Assembly: GCA_002713145.1 (NCBI GenBank)
Contig: PAVS01000005.1
Span: forward strand, 62,001-126,000
Reading direction: 5' to 3'
Length of the DNA: 64,000 bases
Source of the DNA: Halobacteriovoraceae bacterium
Lineage (GTDB): Bacteria > Bdellovibrionota > Bacteriovoracia > Bacteriovoracales > Bacteriovoracaceae
Positions 1-7,266 of the stretch are shown here, piece after piece. The notes under the pieces are model-generated. The model was not told where the DNA came from, searched no databases, and saw only the letters and a list, made by a program, of their open reading frames with translations. A program made the translations under genes and the position numbers. Positions within the stretch are counted from its first letter, which is position 1. Each line of letters starts with the position of its first letter.

Positions 1-88
1 ATCATTTGTAAAAGTTGAGTAGGCAAGTAAAATTGTGCAAATAATTGTTTATTAAAGGTTTTTTTTAAAATTACATCTGAGTCATATA

Positions 89-1108
89 TCATTTTTCTAG
101 CTCATAATTCTGAAAAAAAAGCAGTCTTACACAAAGCATAAAAAGAATTAAGGCCCCTAATTGATGCAATGATGCAAGGGTGAGAGGGACATAAAAAATT
201 AAGGTACTCACCCCTAAAGTAAATTGTATAAGCAACATAGCTAATATCATTTTAATGTTTTTGCGAATGACCAAAGGGGCATGACGGTGCTTCCAGAACA
301 TTACGCAACCAGTCAGAAGTAAGACCCAGCCAAGGCTGCGATGAACAAATTGGACCATCGCCATATTCTCAAAAATATTATGCCACCAGGGAGTGAGCAG
401 CAGTCCATCTGTAGGGAAAAAACTTCTTCCCATTAAAGGAAAAGTGTTGTGGGTAAGCCCAGCGTCCAGGCCCGCGACAAAAGCTCCAAAGATAATCTGA
501 ACAACTAATAGCAAAGAGAAAAAAGGAATCAATTTACTTTTGTAATGAGTGTTTTTTCGCTTCGGATTTTTGATGACTAAAACGATATAATACAAATAGC
601 CGATAATAATGAAAGCCAGCATTAAGTGGGCGGCCAGTCTAAATTGTGAAACATCTGGCTTATTCACCAATCCACTTTTGACCATGTACCATCCCAAGAG
701 ACCTTGCAGGCCCCCAAGTATAAAACCAATAAAAACTTTAAAACGCTGATTTTTTTTGATCTTGTTTTTCCAAACAAAATAGACAAATGGAAAAAAGAAA
801 ACGATGCCCACCAGCCTGCCAAAGAGCCTATGAAAGTACTCCCAAAAGAATATTTTCTTAAACCCCGCTAGGTTCATATCAAAATTTACTTTTTGAAATT
901 CTGGAAAAGCTTGATATTTGGCAAAAGCGTCTTGCCATTGCTGTTCATTGAGTGGCGGTATGGCCCCCATCAGAGGCTTCCAGTCAACCATGGACAAACC
1001 AGAGTCTGTTAATCTGGTGACACCGCCAATAAAGACCATAGCAAACACCATGGCCATAATTGTATAAAGCCAGTAAATCACTGGCTTTTGAGTTTGATCA
1101 AATTGCAT
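89..1108 (-). CDS. ctaA: Heme A synthase, COX15/CtaA family
   Basis: The 339-residue protein is an integral inner-membrane protein with about eight hydrophobic segments. It converts heme O to heme A for aa3-type cytochrome oxidase. Recognisable family signatures are the first-helix GGVTRLTDSGLSM block (about residues 28-40), the EYFHRLFGR block (about 90-98) with its heme-ligand His, and the late FVHRSLGW block carrying another conserved His. The length fits the type found in proteobacteria and mitochondria. Its ATG shares one base with the TAA of the upstream cytochrome c gene (TAATG), so the two are almost certainly co-transcribed. No other oxidase genes are in the window. Confidence 0.93.
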   Translation of the reverse strand: MQFDQTQKPVIYWLYTIMAMVFAMVFIGGVTRLTDSGLSMVDWKPLMGAIPPLNEQQWQDAFAKYQAFPEFQKVNFDMNLAGFKKIFFWEYFHRLFGRLVGIVFFFPFVYFVWKNKIKKNQRFKVFIGFILGGLQGLLGWYMVKSGLVNKPDVSQFRLAAHLMLAFIIIGYLYYIVLVIKNPKRKNTHYKSKLIPFFSLLLVVQIIFGAFVAGLDAGLTHNTFPLMGRSFFPTDGLLLTPWWHNIFENMAMVQFVHRSLGWVLLLTGCVMFWKHRHAPLVIRKNIKMILAMLLIQFTLGVSTLIFYVPLTLASLHQLGALILFMLCVRLLFFQNYELEK

Positions 1109-1494
1109 TATTTAAGAGTGGTAATTTTACCTTTAGGCTCTTTGCCTTTGGAATCGATATATTTAAGTATGGCCTGAATTTGTTCTTTCGAAAGTTCATG
1201 CTCTGCCATCATTTGAGGCTTGTATAAAGCATAAACTTTTTTAGCGATAGGATCGGCTTTCTCGTAACCTGCTTCTTCTTCATCACCATTGATCATCCCA
1301 TCAGGATAATTAACAAACTTAACAATCCATTCTACTTTTCTTCTTTTTGATAAACCAGCTAGGTCTGGACCAATCTTGTCTCCCCCACCAATCGTATGGC
1401 AAACGGTACAAGTTTTCTCATAATATTTTCCTGCATCAAAAGCGAACAGATTAAAAGTTAAAAAAACTGTTGCCAGTAAAATCATGTTTTTCAT
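1108..1494 (-). CDS. Small periplasmic c-type cytochrome
   Basis: A 128-residue protein with a signal peptide (hydrophobic residues about 3-18) followed by a mature domain with one heme-binding CTVCH motif soon after cleavage. A conserved-looking GPDLAG segment follows it, and a PQMMAEHELSKEQ stretch contains candidate axial-ligand methionines near the C-terminus. This is the class I cytochrome c pattern. I chose the ATG at 1494 because GGAG lies six bases upstream; a TTG at 1506 overlaps that Shine-Dalgarno and is unlikely. It overlaps ctaA by one base, which suggests an electron-transfer role linked to the aa3 oxidase, but the redox partner is not shown by sequence. Confidence 0.88.
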   Translation of the reverse strand: MKNMILLATVFLTFNLFAFDAGKYYEKTCTVCHTIGGGDKIGPDLAGLSKRRKVEWIVKFVNYPDGMINGDEEEAGYEKADPIAKKVYALYKPQMMAEHELSKEQIQAILKYIDSKGKEPKGKITTLK

Positions 1495-1572
1495 AGAGCA
1501 CTCCAAAAAAGATTAAATCATAGTAAGTAACTTGGTTTTATAACATTATGCCTCAACACTCGCAATAAAACA

Positions 1573-1586
1573 TTGATGAGTATCAT
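1573..1586. promoter_or_regulatory. FNR/CRP-like palindromic box
   Basis: TTGATGAGTATCAT matches the FNR half-site arrangement TTGAT-N4-ATCAA at 9 of 10 defined bases. It lies about 80 bases upstream of the cytochrome c start, in the divergent gap with the lipoprotein gene at 1700. The adjacent respiratory genes make an oxygen-responsive regulator plausible, but no regulator gene is seen here. Confidence 0.35.
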
Positions 1587-1699
1587 AATTTACAACAGCT
1601 AGACAGGCTTTAGAGCGTTCTAGTCCAGTGATAATATTTAAAGCTCACATGCTATTCGTTCGATAAGTCACTAAACAATTTTTATAAAAAAGGATTTTT

Positions 1700-2356
1700 A
1701 TGAGACTCTCCTGCTATTTATTACTATTAGTAGTTGTATTTAATTTTTCGGCTTGTACCAGCCAAGATAATGGACCGCTGATCCCTGGTGTTTTAGGGCC
1801 TGATATCAATATACAGAACGGTAAAATTCTTATTTCAGTAGAATTAGAAAATATTGATATTCCAGTAGGGCTCACCCTTCCCGTTCCCAAGCTTAAAAAT
1901 TCTAATATTACCCTAGGGCCTGCTTCAAGCAATGGAGGATTTGGTGGCACACTTATTCAAGTCAATTTTGCCATCGAAGATGTCGACAGTGATGAATTTA
2001 GATCTGTTCCCCCTGAACTTCTTCCAGATGGGAGACCATTCCCTTTTATGATAGATGGAACACTTCCAGCTATTGCTCTTCATGTGCCTAAAGCAAAAGA
2101 TATGACTTTTTATATGAGCAATAAACTTTTTGGATTTTTTCTTCCTCTTAAACTCCCTGCTGAATTTCAAAACGATATCAATTACCGCATAAGGATTAAT
2201 GGTAAAAGTTATGGAGTGGTGGCCCTAATCCATCCAGATGAACACGGGGAAGGCTCGGGACTTGTGGCCCTCTTAACTCTTGATGATATTCGCAACTCAG
2301 AAGATGCTCAAAAACTCTTAAAACTTTCTAAGAAATACAAAAACACAGTTTTCTAA
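1700..2356 (+). CDS. Predicted lipoprotein, unknown function
   Basis: A 218-residue protein with a lipoprotein signal peptide: a hydrophobic run to residue 15, then FSAC with the lipidated Cys at 19, followed by Thr-Ser-Gln-Asp. The body is rich in Pro, Gly and beta-branched residues, with no motif I recognise. The start is supported by AGGA about six bases upstream of the ATG. It diverges from the cytochrome c operon and is followed by a hairpin at 2367-2402. Position +2 after the Cys is Ser, not the Asp inner-membrane retention signal, so outer-membrane sorting is possible. Confidence 0.75.
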   Translation: MRLSCYLLLLVVVFNFSACTSQDNGPLIPGVLGPDINIQNGKILISVELENIDIPVGLTLPVPKLKNSNITLGPASSNGGFGGTLIQVNFAIEDVDSDEFRSVPPELLPDGRPFPFMIDGTLPAIALHVPKAKDMTFYMSNKLFGFFLPLKLPAEFQNDINYRIRINGKSYGVVALIHPDEHGEGSGLVALLTLDDIRNSEDAQKLLKLSKKYKNTVF

Positions 2357-2366
2357 GTCTTTAAAA

Positions 2367-2402
2367 TTACAGGGGTTTAACATATGCTCTAAACTCCTGT
2401 AA
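2367..2402 (+). terminator. Hairpin after the lipoprotein gene
   Basis: Two 13-base arms (TTACAGGGGTTTA and TAAACTCCTGTAA) can pair along their length with one G-U wobble, enclosing a loop of about ten bases. A short U tract (GTTTTTC) follows about nine bases later rather than directly. It lies just downstream of the stop codon at 2356, so it is a plausible but imperfect intrinsic terminator. Confidence 0.5.
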
Positions 2403-2464
2403 CTCTGTAAGTTTTTCAAACATATTTTTCCAAATCAAGCCTCATAGTATCATGTTCCGATATT

Positions 2465-3664
2465 ATGAAAGCGCTGCTACTTACGGGCCTTCTGGTATTT
2501 ATCGTTGCATGCGGTAAAAAACCAAGCTCTGACAATTCAAATGGGACTCCCGAAATAACAGTGGAGGCACCTGCAACAAACGATACAGCTCCTAAGCAGG
2601 ACTTAAAAAACGCTATTGTCTCAGGTGATGACCAACTCTTAAATTCTGCCCTTAAACATATCGATTCAGTCGACTTTATATTAGTAGATAAGCAAACCCC
2701 CTTAACCTTGGCGATCTCTCTGCAAAACTACTCGATTATAGCTAAGCTGATAGAGGTTTCTAAAAACCTAGATCTTCCTAATGAAGATGGGGACACCCCC
2801 CTCATAATAGCTGCCAAAGATAACTACCCTAATGTGGCCGAGCTTTTAATTAAAAAAGGGGCCAATTTAAATTTAACCGATGGAAGTGGACGAACTGCTC
2901 TTGGGCACGCCACTTGGCTGGAAAATCGCTATCAAATTAGAAAACTCCTTATTCAATATGGAGCCGACTTCACTATTGATGACCCCAGTGGACTTTCTCT
3001 TGAGATGATTATTGAAATGTGGAGTGGAATCAACTCTGAGTTTTTGGCCACTTTTGAGCTTATCCAATTAATCAAATCTCATGAAAAAGTAGCTATAGAT
3101 GAATTAGAAAAAGCGGTGAAAAACCAAAAAGTAAGCTATTTAAAATACCTATTGATTAACTACCCTGAATACTACGATCTCTTTAATCAAGAAAATTTTC
3201 TGGTTTATATCCTTCGCCATGCTAATGAATTATCACGAGCAAACTTTTTGGATTTTTTATTGAATGATCGAAGAATTTCTATCAATAACACCAGTAATGG
3301 AACAACCCCTCTCATCTTTGCCACGAAAAACAAAATGACTTCAGTCATGATGCTGCTGCTTTCAAAAGGCGCAGAAATTAAATTGAGTGATGAAAACAAT
3401 ATGAACCCTCTTGACTACGCCGCTGCTAATATTGATGTTTCGCTGGTCAATAGATTCTTTAATATCGTTAAAGACGAATACTATTATCGCTTAGATACCG
3501 CCGGGGAGTCAGGACGTCGAAATGAGTATCGCAGAGAATTTAGAGACTTATTAGATAAAGCCTGCACAAATGTACCACCCAAATGGCAAGCTTCTAGAAG
3601 AAATATGAAGCGTGAGCGCAATATTATTAGAACCCAACTCGATTGTCTGGGATATAAATACTAA
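2465..3664 (+). CDS. Ankyrin-repeat lipoprotein
   Basis: A 399-residue protein with a lipobox: FIVAC places the lipidated Cys at residue 16, followed by a Ser/Asn/Pro/Thr-rich linker to about residue 50. Ankyrin repeats follow. Clear repeat cores are DTPLIIAAKDN...AELLIKKGA, RTALGHAT...RKLLIQYGA and TTPLIFATKNK...MLLLSKGA, interrupted by a helical stretch of about 100 residues. The C-terminus is basic. Ankyrin repeats mediate protein-protein contacts, so a surface or periplasmic scaffold is likely. The stop TAA shares four bases (CTAA) with the stop of the convergent methyltransferase gene. Confidence 0.82.
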   Translation: MKALLLTGLLVFIVACGKKPSSDNSNGTPEITVEAPATNDTAPKQDLKNAIVSGDDQLLNSALKHIDSVDFILVDKQTPLTLAISLQNYSIIAKLIEVSKNLDLPNEDGDTPLIIAAKDNYPNVAELLIKKGANLNLTDGSGRTALGHATWLENRYQIRKLLIQYGADFTIDDPSGLSLEMIIEMWSGINSEFLATFELIQLIKSHEKVAIDELEKAVKNQKVSYLKYLLINYPEYYDLFNQENFLVYILRHANELSRANFLDFLLNDRRISINNTSNGTTPLIFATKNKMTSVMMLLLSKGAEIKLSDENNMNPLDYAAANIDVSLVNRFFNIVKDEYYYRLDTAGESGRRNEYRREFRDLLDKACTNVPPKWQASRRNMKRERNIIRTQLDCLGYKY

Positions 3665-4776
3665 GCATATTTTCTATCTTTATAATAAAAAGCATCTTTT
3701 GAAAGTTTTGATAAATCCTGTTTTTGAAACTTAACCACATCAGCATTGAGTTTTATTTTCTTTAACTCTTTACCTATGGCAAAGGCCAACAAAGGTGGAA
3801 CCGCATTCCCAATTTGTCTAAACTGAGCTGTGTAGCTGCCACAAAACTCAAAGTCCAGAGGGAAGCTCTGAAGAGCAGAGGCTTCTCTTGGCGTGAGGTA
3901 GCGATGCTCTTTGGGATGATAATACATAGTTCGTGAAGTCAGTATGGTCGGCGCTGGCTTATCCAGAGGAAGTCTTTGGTATTTAGTTTGCCTAAAACGT
4001 CCTTCGCTTATTTCATCCCAGTTGATGTCGAAATGAAGCTTCTTAGGGAGGAATTTTTTCTCGTCACGCTCGTATCTAATCCCAGAACCCGCTGGAATAC
4101 ATTTAAGTCGCTCTAGATCCAGTTCATTTTTAATTTGGGACAAGCTCTTATCATGATTAAGTACTTCATGCTTTAAGCTTTTGATATTTTTTAATACTTC
4201 TTTGACACTCACATACGGCTTTTTCAAACCATGAGTAGGCTTTGGGAAAAGAGCCTTGCCACCTTTTACACCCATGATAATCGCTCGTCTTCTGCGAGAA
4301 GGTACGCCATAATCATCTGCACTGAGCACTTGTGCACTCATATGATAACCAAGTTTTTCAAAGGCCTTATAGATATTTTTAAGAACATCTTGGTTTTTAC
4401 TTGCGAGCATTCCTGTTACATTTTCAAAAATAATGATTTTTGGGTCAACAATTTTGGTCACTCTTACAAATTGCTTAAATAAGCTATTTCGCTCATCCTC
4501 AACATTGCCCATCCCAACGGTTGAAAAACCCTGGCAAGGGGGTCCACCGACAACCATATCGACTTTTGAAATATCAATAAGGGTTGAGAGCTTCTTTTTT
4601 GTGAGCTTATGAATATCCATACACACAGCTTGAGCATGGGGATGGTTTTTATCAAATGTTGCGATGGCATCTTTATTAAAATCAACACCGAGAAGACATT
4701 TGTGTCCGGCCATCTCGAGTCCCGTTGAAAATCCACCACAACCACTAAAGATATCTATAAAGTTTAATTTTTTCAT
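3661..4776 (-). CDS. DNA (cytosine-5-)-methyltransferase
   Basis: This 371-residue C5-cytosine methyltransferase carries the canonical motifs in order: motif I FSGCGGFSTGLE (about 10-21, SAM binding), motif IV GGPPCQGFS with catalytic Cys81, motif VI ENVTGM (118-123), motif VIII SRRRRAIIMG, a target-recognition region of roughly 190-290, and motif X RQIGNAVPP near the end. The length and motif order are those of a complete enzyme. No restriction endonuclease, mismatch endonuclease or specificity partner is adjacent, so it looks like an orphan epigenetic methyltransferase. The target sequence cannot be read from this. The next gene downstream on this strand is 2 kb away, so it is probably monocistronic. 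Confidence 0.93.
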   Translation of the reverse strand: MKKLNFIDIFSGCGGFSTGLEMAGHKCLLGVDFNKDAIATFDKNHPHAQAVCMDIHKLTKKKLSTLIDISKVDMVVGGPPCQGFSTVGMGNVEDERNSLFKQFVRVTKIVDPKIIIFENVTGMLASKNQDVLKNIYKAFEKLGYHMSAQVLSADDYGVPSRRRRAIIMGVKGGKALFPKPTHGLKKPYVSVKEVLKNIKSLKHEVLNHDKSLSQIKNELDLERLKCIPAGSGIRYERDEKKFLPKKLHFDINWDEISEGRFRQTKYQRLPLDKPAPTILTSRTMYYHPKEHRYLTPREASALQSFPLDFEFCGSYTAQFRQIGNAVPPLLAFAIGKELKKIKLNADVVKFQKQDLSKLSKDAFYYKDRKYA

Positions 4777-4881
4777 ATGCTTATATTTTAGCTGAATCCA
4801 AATTTTTTACAACTCTTCGACAACCAGAAGTATTTTCCTCAAGATAAAGCATCTCTTTGATATTTTATGTTAATATGAAAT

Positions 4882-5610
4882 ATGGTCTCTATTATTTTTC
4901 CTTTATTTAAAGATGAAGAAAATTTCTTTTTAAAAAAGAGTTTAGACCAGCTAAAAGATGAATCAGGAATTGAAGTCATTTGTGTCTTAAACGAAAAGGA
5001 TTCAACAACCACCCATCTTTTGAATCAGTATGATTTTGTTAAAGTTATCCCCACCTCTTTCACCGCCAGAGGAAAAAAATTAGAAGTAGGTATACAGAAC
5101 TCCACAGGGGAAACAATTTTGCTCCATCATCCAAGAAGTTTTTTAGCCCCCGAAGCCATCCATTTATTAAAAAAGAACCCAACTACCTGGGGAGGCTTTA
5201 CTCATACTTTCGATCTCAAGCATCCCCTTTTAGGATTTACATCTTTTTATTCCAACTTTATTCGGGGAGATTTGAGAGGGATTTATTATTTAGATCATTG
5301 TTTATATGGGCCGCGAGAATTATTTTTAAAAATTCTTCCTCTGCCAGATGTTTCTATTTTTGAAGACACCATTATATGCATGCGCTTACTTACTCATTCC
5401 AAAAATTATAAACGTCTTAATCCTAAGAGCACCACTTCAGCGATTCGCTTTAAAAAAAACGGTGTGTTTAAGCAAGCTCTTCTCAACCAAAAACTCAAAT
5501 ATCAATTTCTTCGTGGAAGTGATCTTAATAAAATGAATGAGCAATATGAAAAAGGATGTGAATTAAATAATAGCTACTCTCTAGGCCAGTCCCGTAAGAG
5601 ACAGGACTAA
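4882..5610 (+). CDS. Family 2-like glycosyltransferase (TIGR04283-like)
   Basis: A 242-residue soluble protein with a GT-A-like N-terminus (VSIIFPLFKDEENF). The layout resembles the small transferases known as rSAM/selenodomain-associated transferase 2. TARGKKLEVG sits where that family has its GRARQMNxG block, GETILLHHPRSFL where it has the LLFLHADT block, and IFEDTIICMRL where it has the MEDIELSRRL block. The usual Asp of the HADT site is replaced by Pro-Arg, so donor and metal binding may differ. The relatives noted here are recalled, not searched. Two nearby genes (DUF547 and the membrane-reductase fusion) belong to families I associate with the same clusters. Confidence 0.65.
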   Translation: MVSIIFPLFKDEENFFLKKSLDQLKDESGIEVICVLNEKDSTTTHLLNQYDFVKVIPTSFTARGKKLEVGIQNSTGETILLHHPRSFLAPEAIHLLKKNPTTWGGFTHTFDLKHPLLGFTSFYSNFIRGDLRGIYYLDHCLYGPRELFLKILPLPDVSIFEDTIICMRLLTHSKNYKRLNPKSTTSAIRFKKNGVFKQALLNQKLKYQFLRGSDLNKMNEQYEKGCELNNSYSLGQSRKRQD

Positions 5611-5780
5611 ATAGCTGATAAACGATATAAAGAGAATGATTTCACTGATAGTGATCATGTTTTGCTTACCCCTGTTTATTATTTGTTAACGCTTTATAGC
5701 ATAAAATAAGACTGCTTGCTCAAATAGCGGCCCTCAAAGATAGTATTTACACACCTATAAGTTGCTGATATCACATAACC

Positions 5781-6587
5781 ATGCAAGAACTCGAGACCTA
5801 TCGTGTATTCATTTTTTTAGCTGTGATCATCATGCTCGGTCTCTATCAGAGATTAAAACCTGCTTTTGAATATAAAAAAAATAATCAACGCTTAAAAATC
5901 AATTTGCTTATGTTTATCTCGGCCACCGCCTTGTTGCGTTTTGCTTTTCCCTTTGGTCTGTATCAAATGGCACAAAAGATAAATGAAAATAATATAAGTC
6001 TGCTGGAACTTAATCAGCTCCCTGTCTTTTTTTCTTTCTTAATAACCATCCTCATTTTTGATTTCTTTATTTATTGGCAGCATCGTTTTTTTCACACTAT
6101 ACCTGTTCTTTGGCGGATGCATGAAGTTCATCATGCAGATAAGGACATGAGTCTCACGACAGGTTTAAGATTTCATCCTTTGGAGATTGTACTCTCCGCT
6201 AGTTTTAAAATGATACTTATTCTTATTTTGGGACCTTTCGCCCTGGCCTATTTGCTCTATGAAATATTGCTCAATAGCTTTGCCATGTTCACTCATAGTA
6301 ATATCTATATCCCTGAAAAGTTTGAGCGCATCTTGAGAGTCATTTTTGTCACACCTCAAATGCACTACCCTCACCATAACCCTCGCATGAAATTACTAAA
6401 TTCAAACTATGGTAATATCTTTAGTTTTTGGGATCGATTATTTAGAAGCTATACTCCAGGCACCAGTTATAAATTTGGGCTACATTATATTGAACAGACC
6501 CAAGCAGAGGATTGGAAGTTTTCACTCAAACAACCCTTTATTAAAACTTATTCAGACTCCAATCATAATCAAGATAAGAAACCCTAG
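5781..6587 (+). CDS. Fatty acid hydroxylase / sterol desaturase family protein
   Basis: A 268-residue multi-pass membrane protein of the di-iron hydroxylase superfamily. The histidine clusters are visible in order: HRFFH (101-105), HEVHH (114-118), a single His at 132 in RFHPLE, and MHYPHHN (194-200). These ligate the two irons. Hydrophobic segments lie around residues 8-22, 41-60, 81-99 and 135-175. Bacterial members hydroxylate or desaturate lipids, carotenoids or ether lipids; the substrate here is unknown. The C-terminal 15 codons overlap by 47 bases with the 3' end of the convergent DUF547 gene. Confidence 0.88.
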   Translation: MQELETYRVFIFLAVIIMLGLYQRLKPAFEYKKNNQRLKINLLMFISATALLRFAFPFGLYQMAQKINENNISLLELNQLPVFFSFLITILIFDFFIYWQHRFFHTIPVLWRMHEVHHADKDMSLTTGLRFHPLEIVLSASFKMILILILGPFALAYLLYEILLNSFAMFTHSNIYIPEKFERILRVIFVTPQMHYPHHNPRMKLLNSNYGNIFSFWDRLFRSYTPGTSYKFGLHYIEQTQAEDWKFSLKQPFIKTYSDSNHNQDKKP

Positions 6588-7266
6588 TGTCTTTATCAAC
6601 TTTTTCTGAAGTATATTTTTGAATAAACTTGCGAACACTGCCATGGTATTTTTCAAAATCTCCTTCATACCAATCAAAGATTTTACTTAACTTAGCGTGT
6701 TTTTTTGAGATTTGATTTTTGGCCGAGTTTGTAAGAAAGTGCTTTGTCGCTGCTTCAAGTTGCTCTTCAATTTTATCCGCAACAATAGCTTCTCGATAAA
6801 GAGAGGGGCAACCCATTGAAGCACAATTGACCACAAAGTGAATACGGGCTTCTTTAAAATTTTTACGGATGGTTTTGTGTTCAATATCATCCAAGGACAT
6901 CTCTTGTCCCATGAGTTTGATGAATTCTTTAGACCAAGGAGAGCTTAAAAATCCACCTAAATCTTTAATCGATTTCACGGGATAATTATCTACGATGAGC
7001 TTTACCGTGTAAGCATTATAAGCATTAATCCAATAGCTGAGTTTTTGCTTTTCATTAAATTCTTGGAACTCGGACTTTGTGACCCCCTCAAGTTGCTCTA
7101 AATATTTTTTTAATAAACTGGGGTCCATTTTGATCGATTGATAATCAACAAGGACTTGCTTGCCTTTCATCTTTGTTTTGGCCATAAGAAATTGATTCCA
7201 TACTTTATGCTCATGATCAAAAGCGTAGGCACTAAAACTGAGTAAAAATAAAAGAATGTATTTCAT
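6541..7266 (-). CDS. DUF547 domain exported protein
   Basis: A 241-residue protein with a signal peptide (MKYILLFLLSFSAYA, likely cleaved after Ala15) and a DUF547 domain. Family features visible are LSYWINAYNAYTVKLI, the SPWS segment, LDDIEH, and the RIHFVVNCASMGCPSL block with two Cys. The fold is unassigned biochemically. I chose the ATG at 7266 because GGAG lies six bases upstream; an ATG at 7278 has no ribosome binding site. This ATG overlaps the stop of the upstream reductase gene as ATGA, so they are translationally coupled and probably work together. Confidence 0.85.
   Translation of the reverse strand: MKYILLFLLSFSAYAFDHEHKVWNQFLMAKTKMKGKQVLVDYQSIKMDPSLLKKYLEQLEGVTKSEFQEFNEKQKLSYWINAYNAYTVKLIVDNYPVKSIKDLGGFLSSPWSKEFIKLMGQEMSLDDIEHKTIRKNFKEARIHFVVNCASMGCPSLYREAIVADKIEEQLEAATKHFLTNSAKNQISKKHAKLSKIFDWYEGDFEKYHGSVRKFIQKYTSEKVDKDTRVSYLDYDWSLNKF

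Noticed and set aside
6541..6587. 47-base convergent overlap as evidence that one gene is mis-called
   Set aside because: Both proteins reach their expected C-termini, and several other convergent pairs in the window overlap in the same way.
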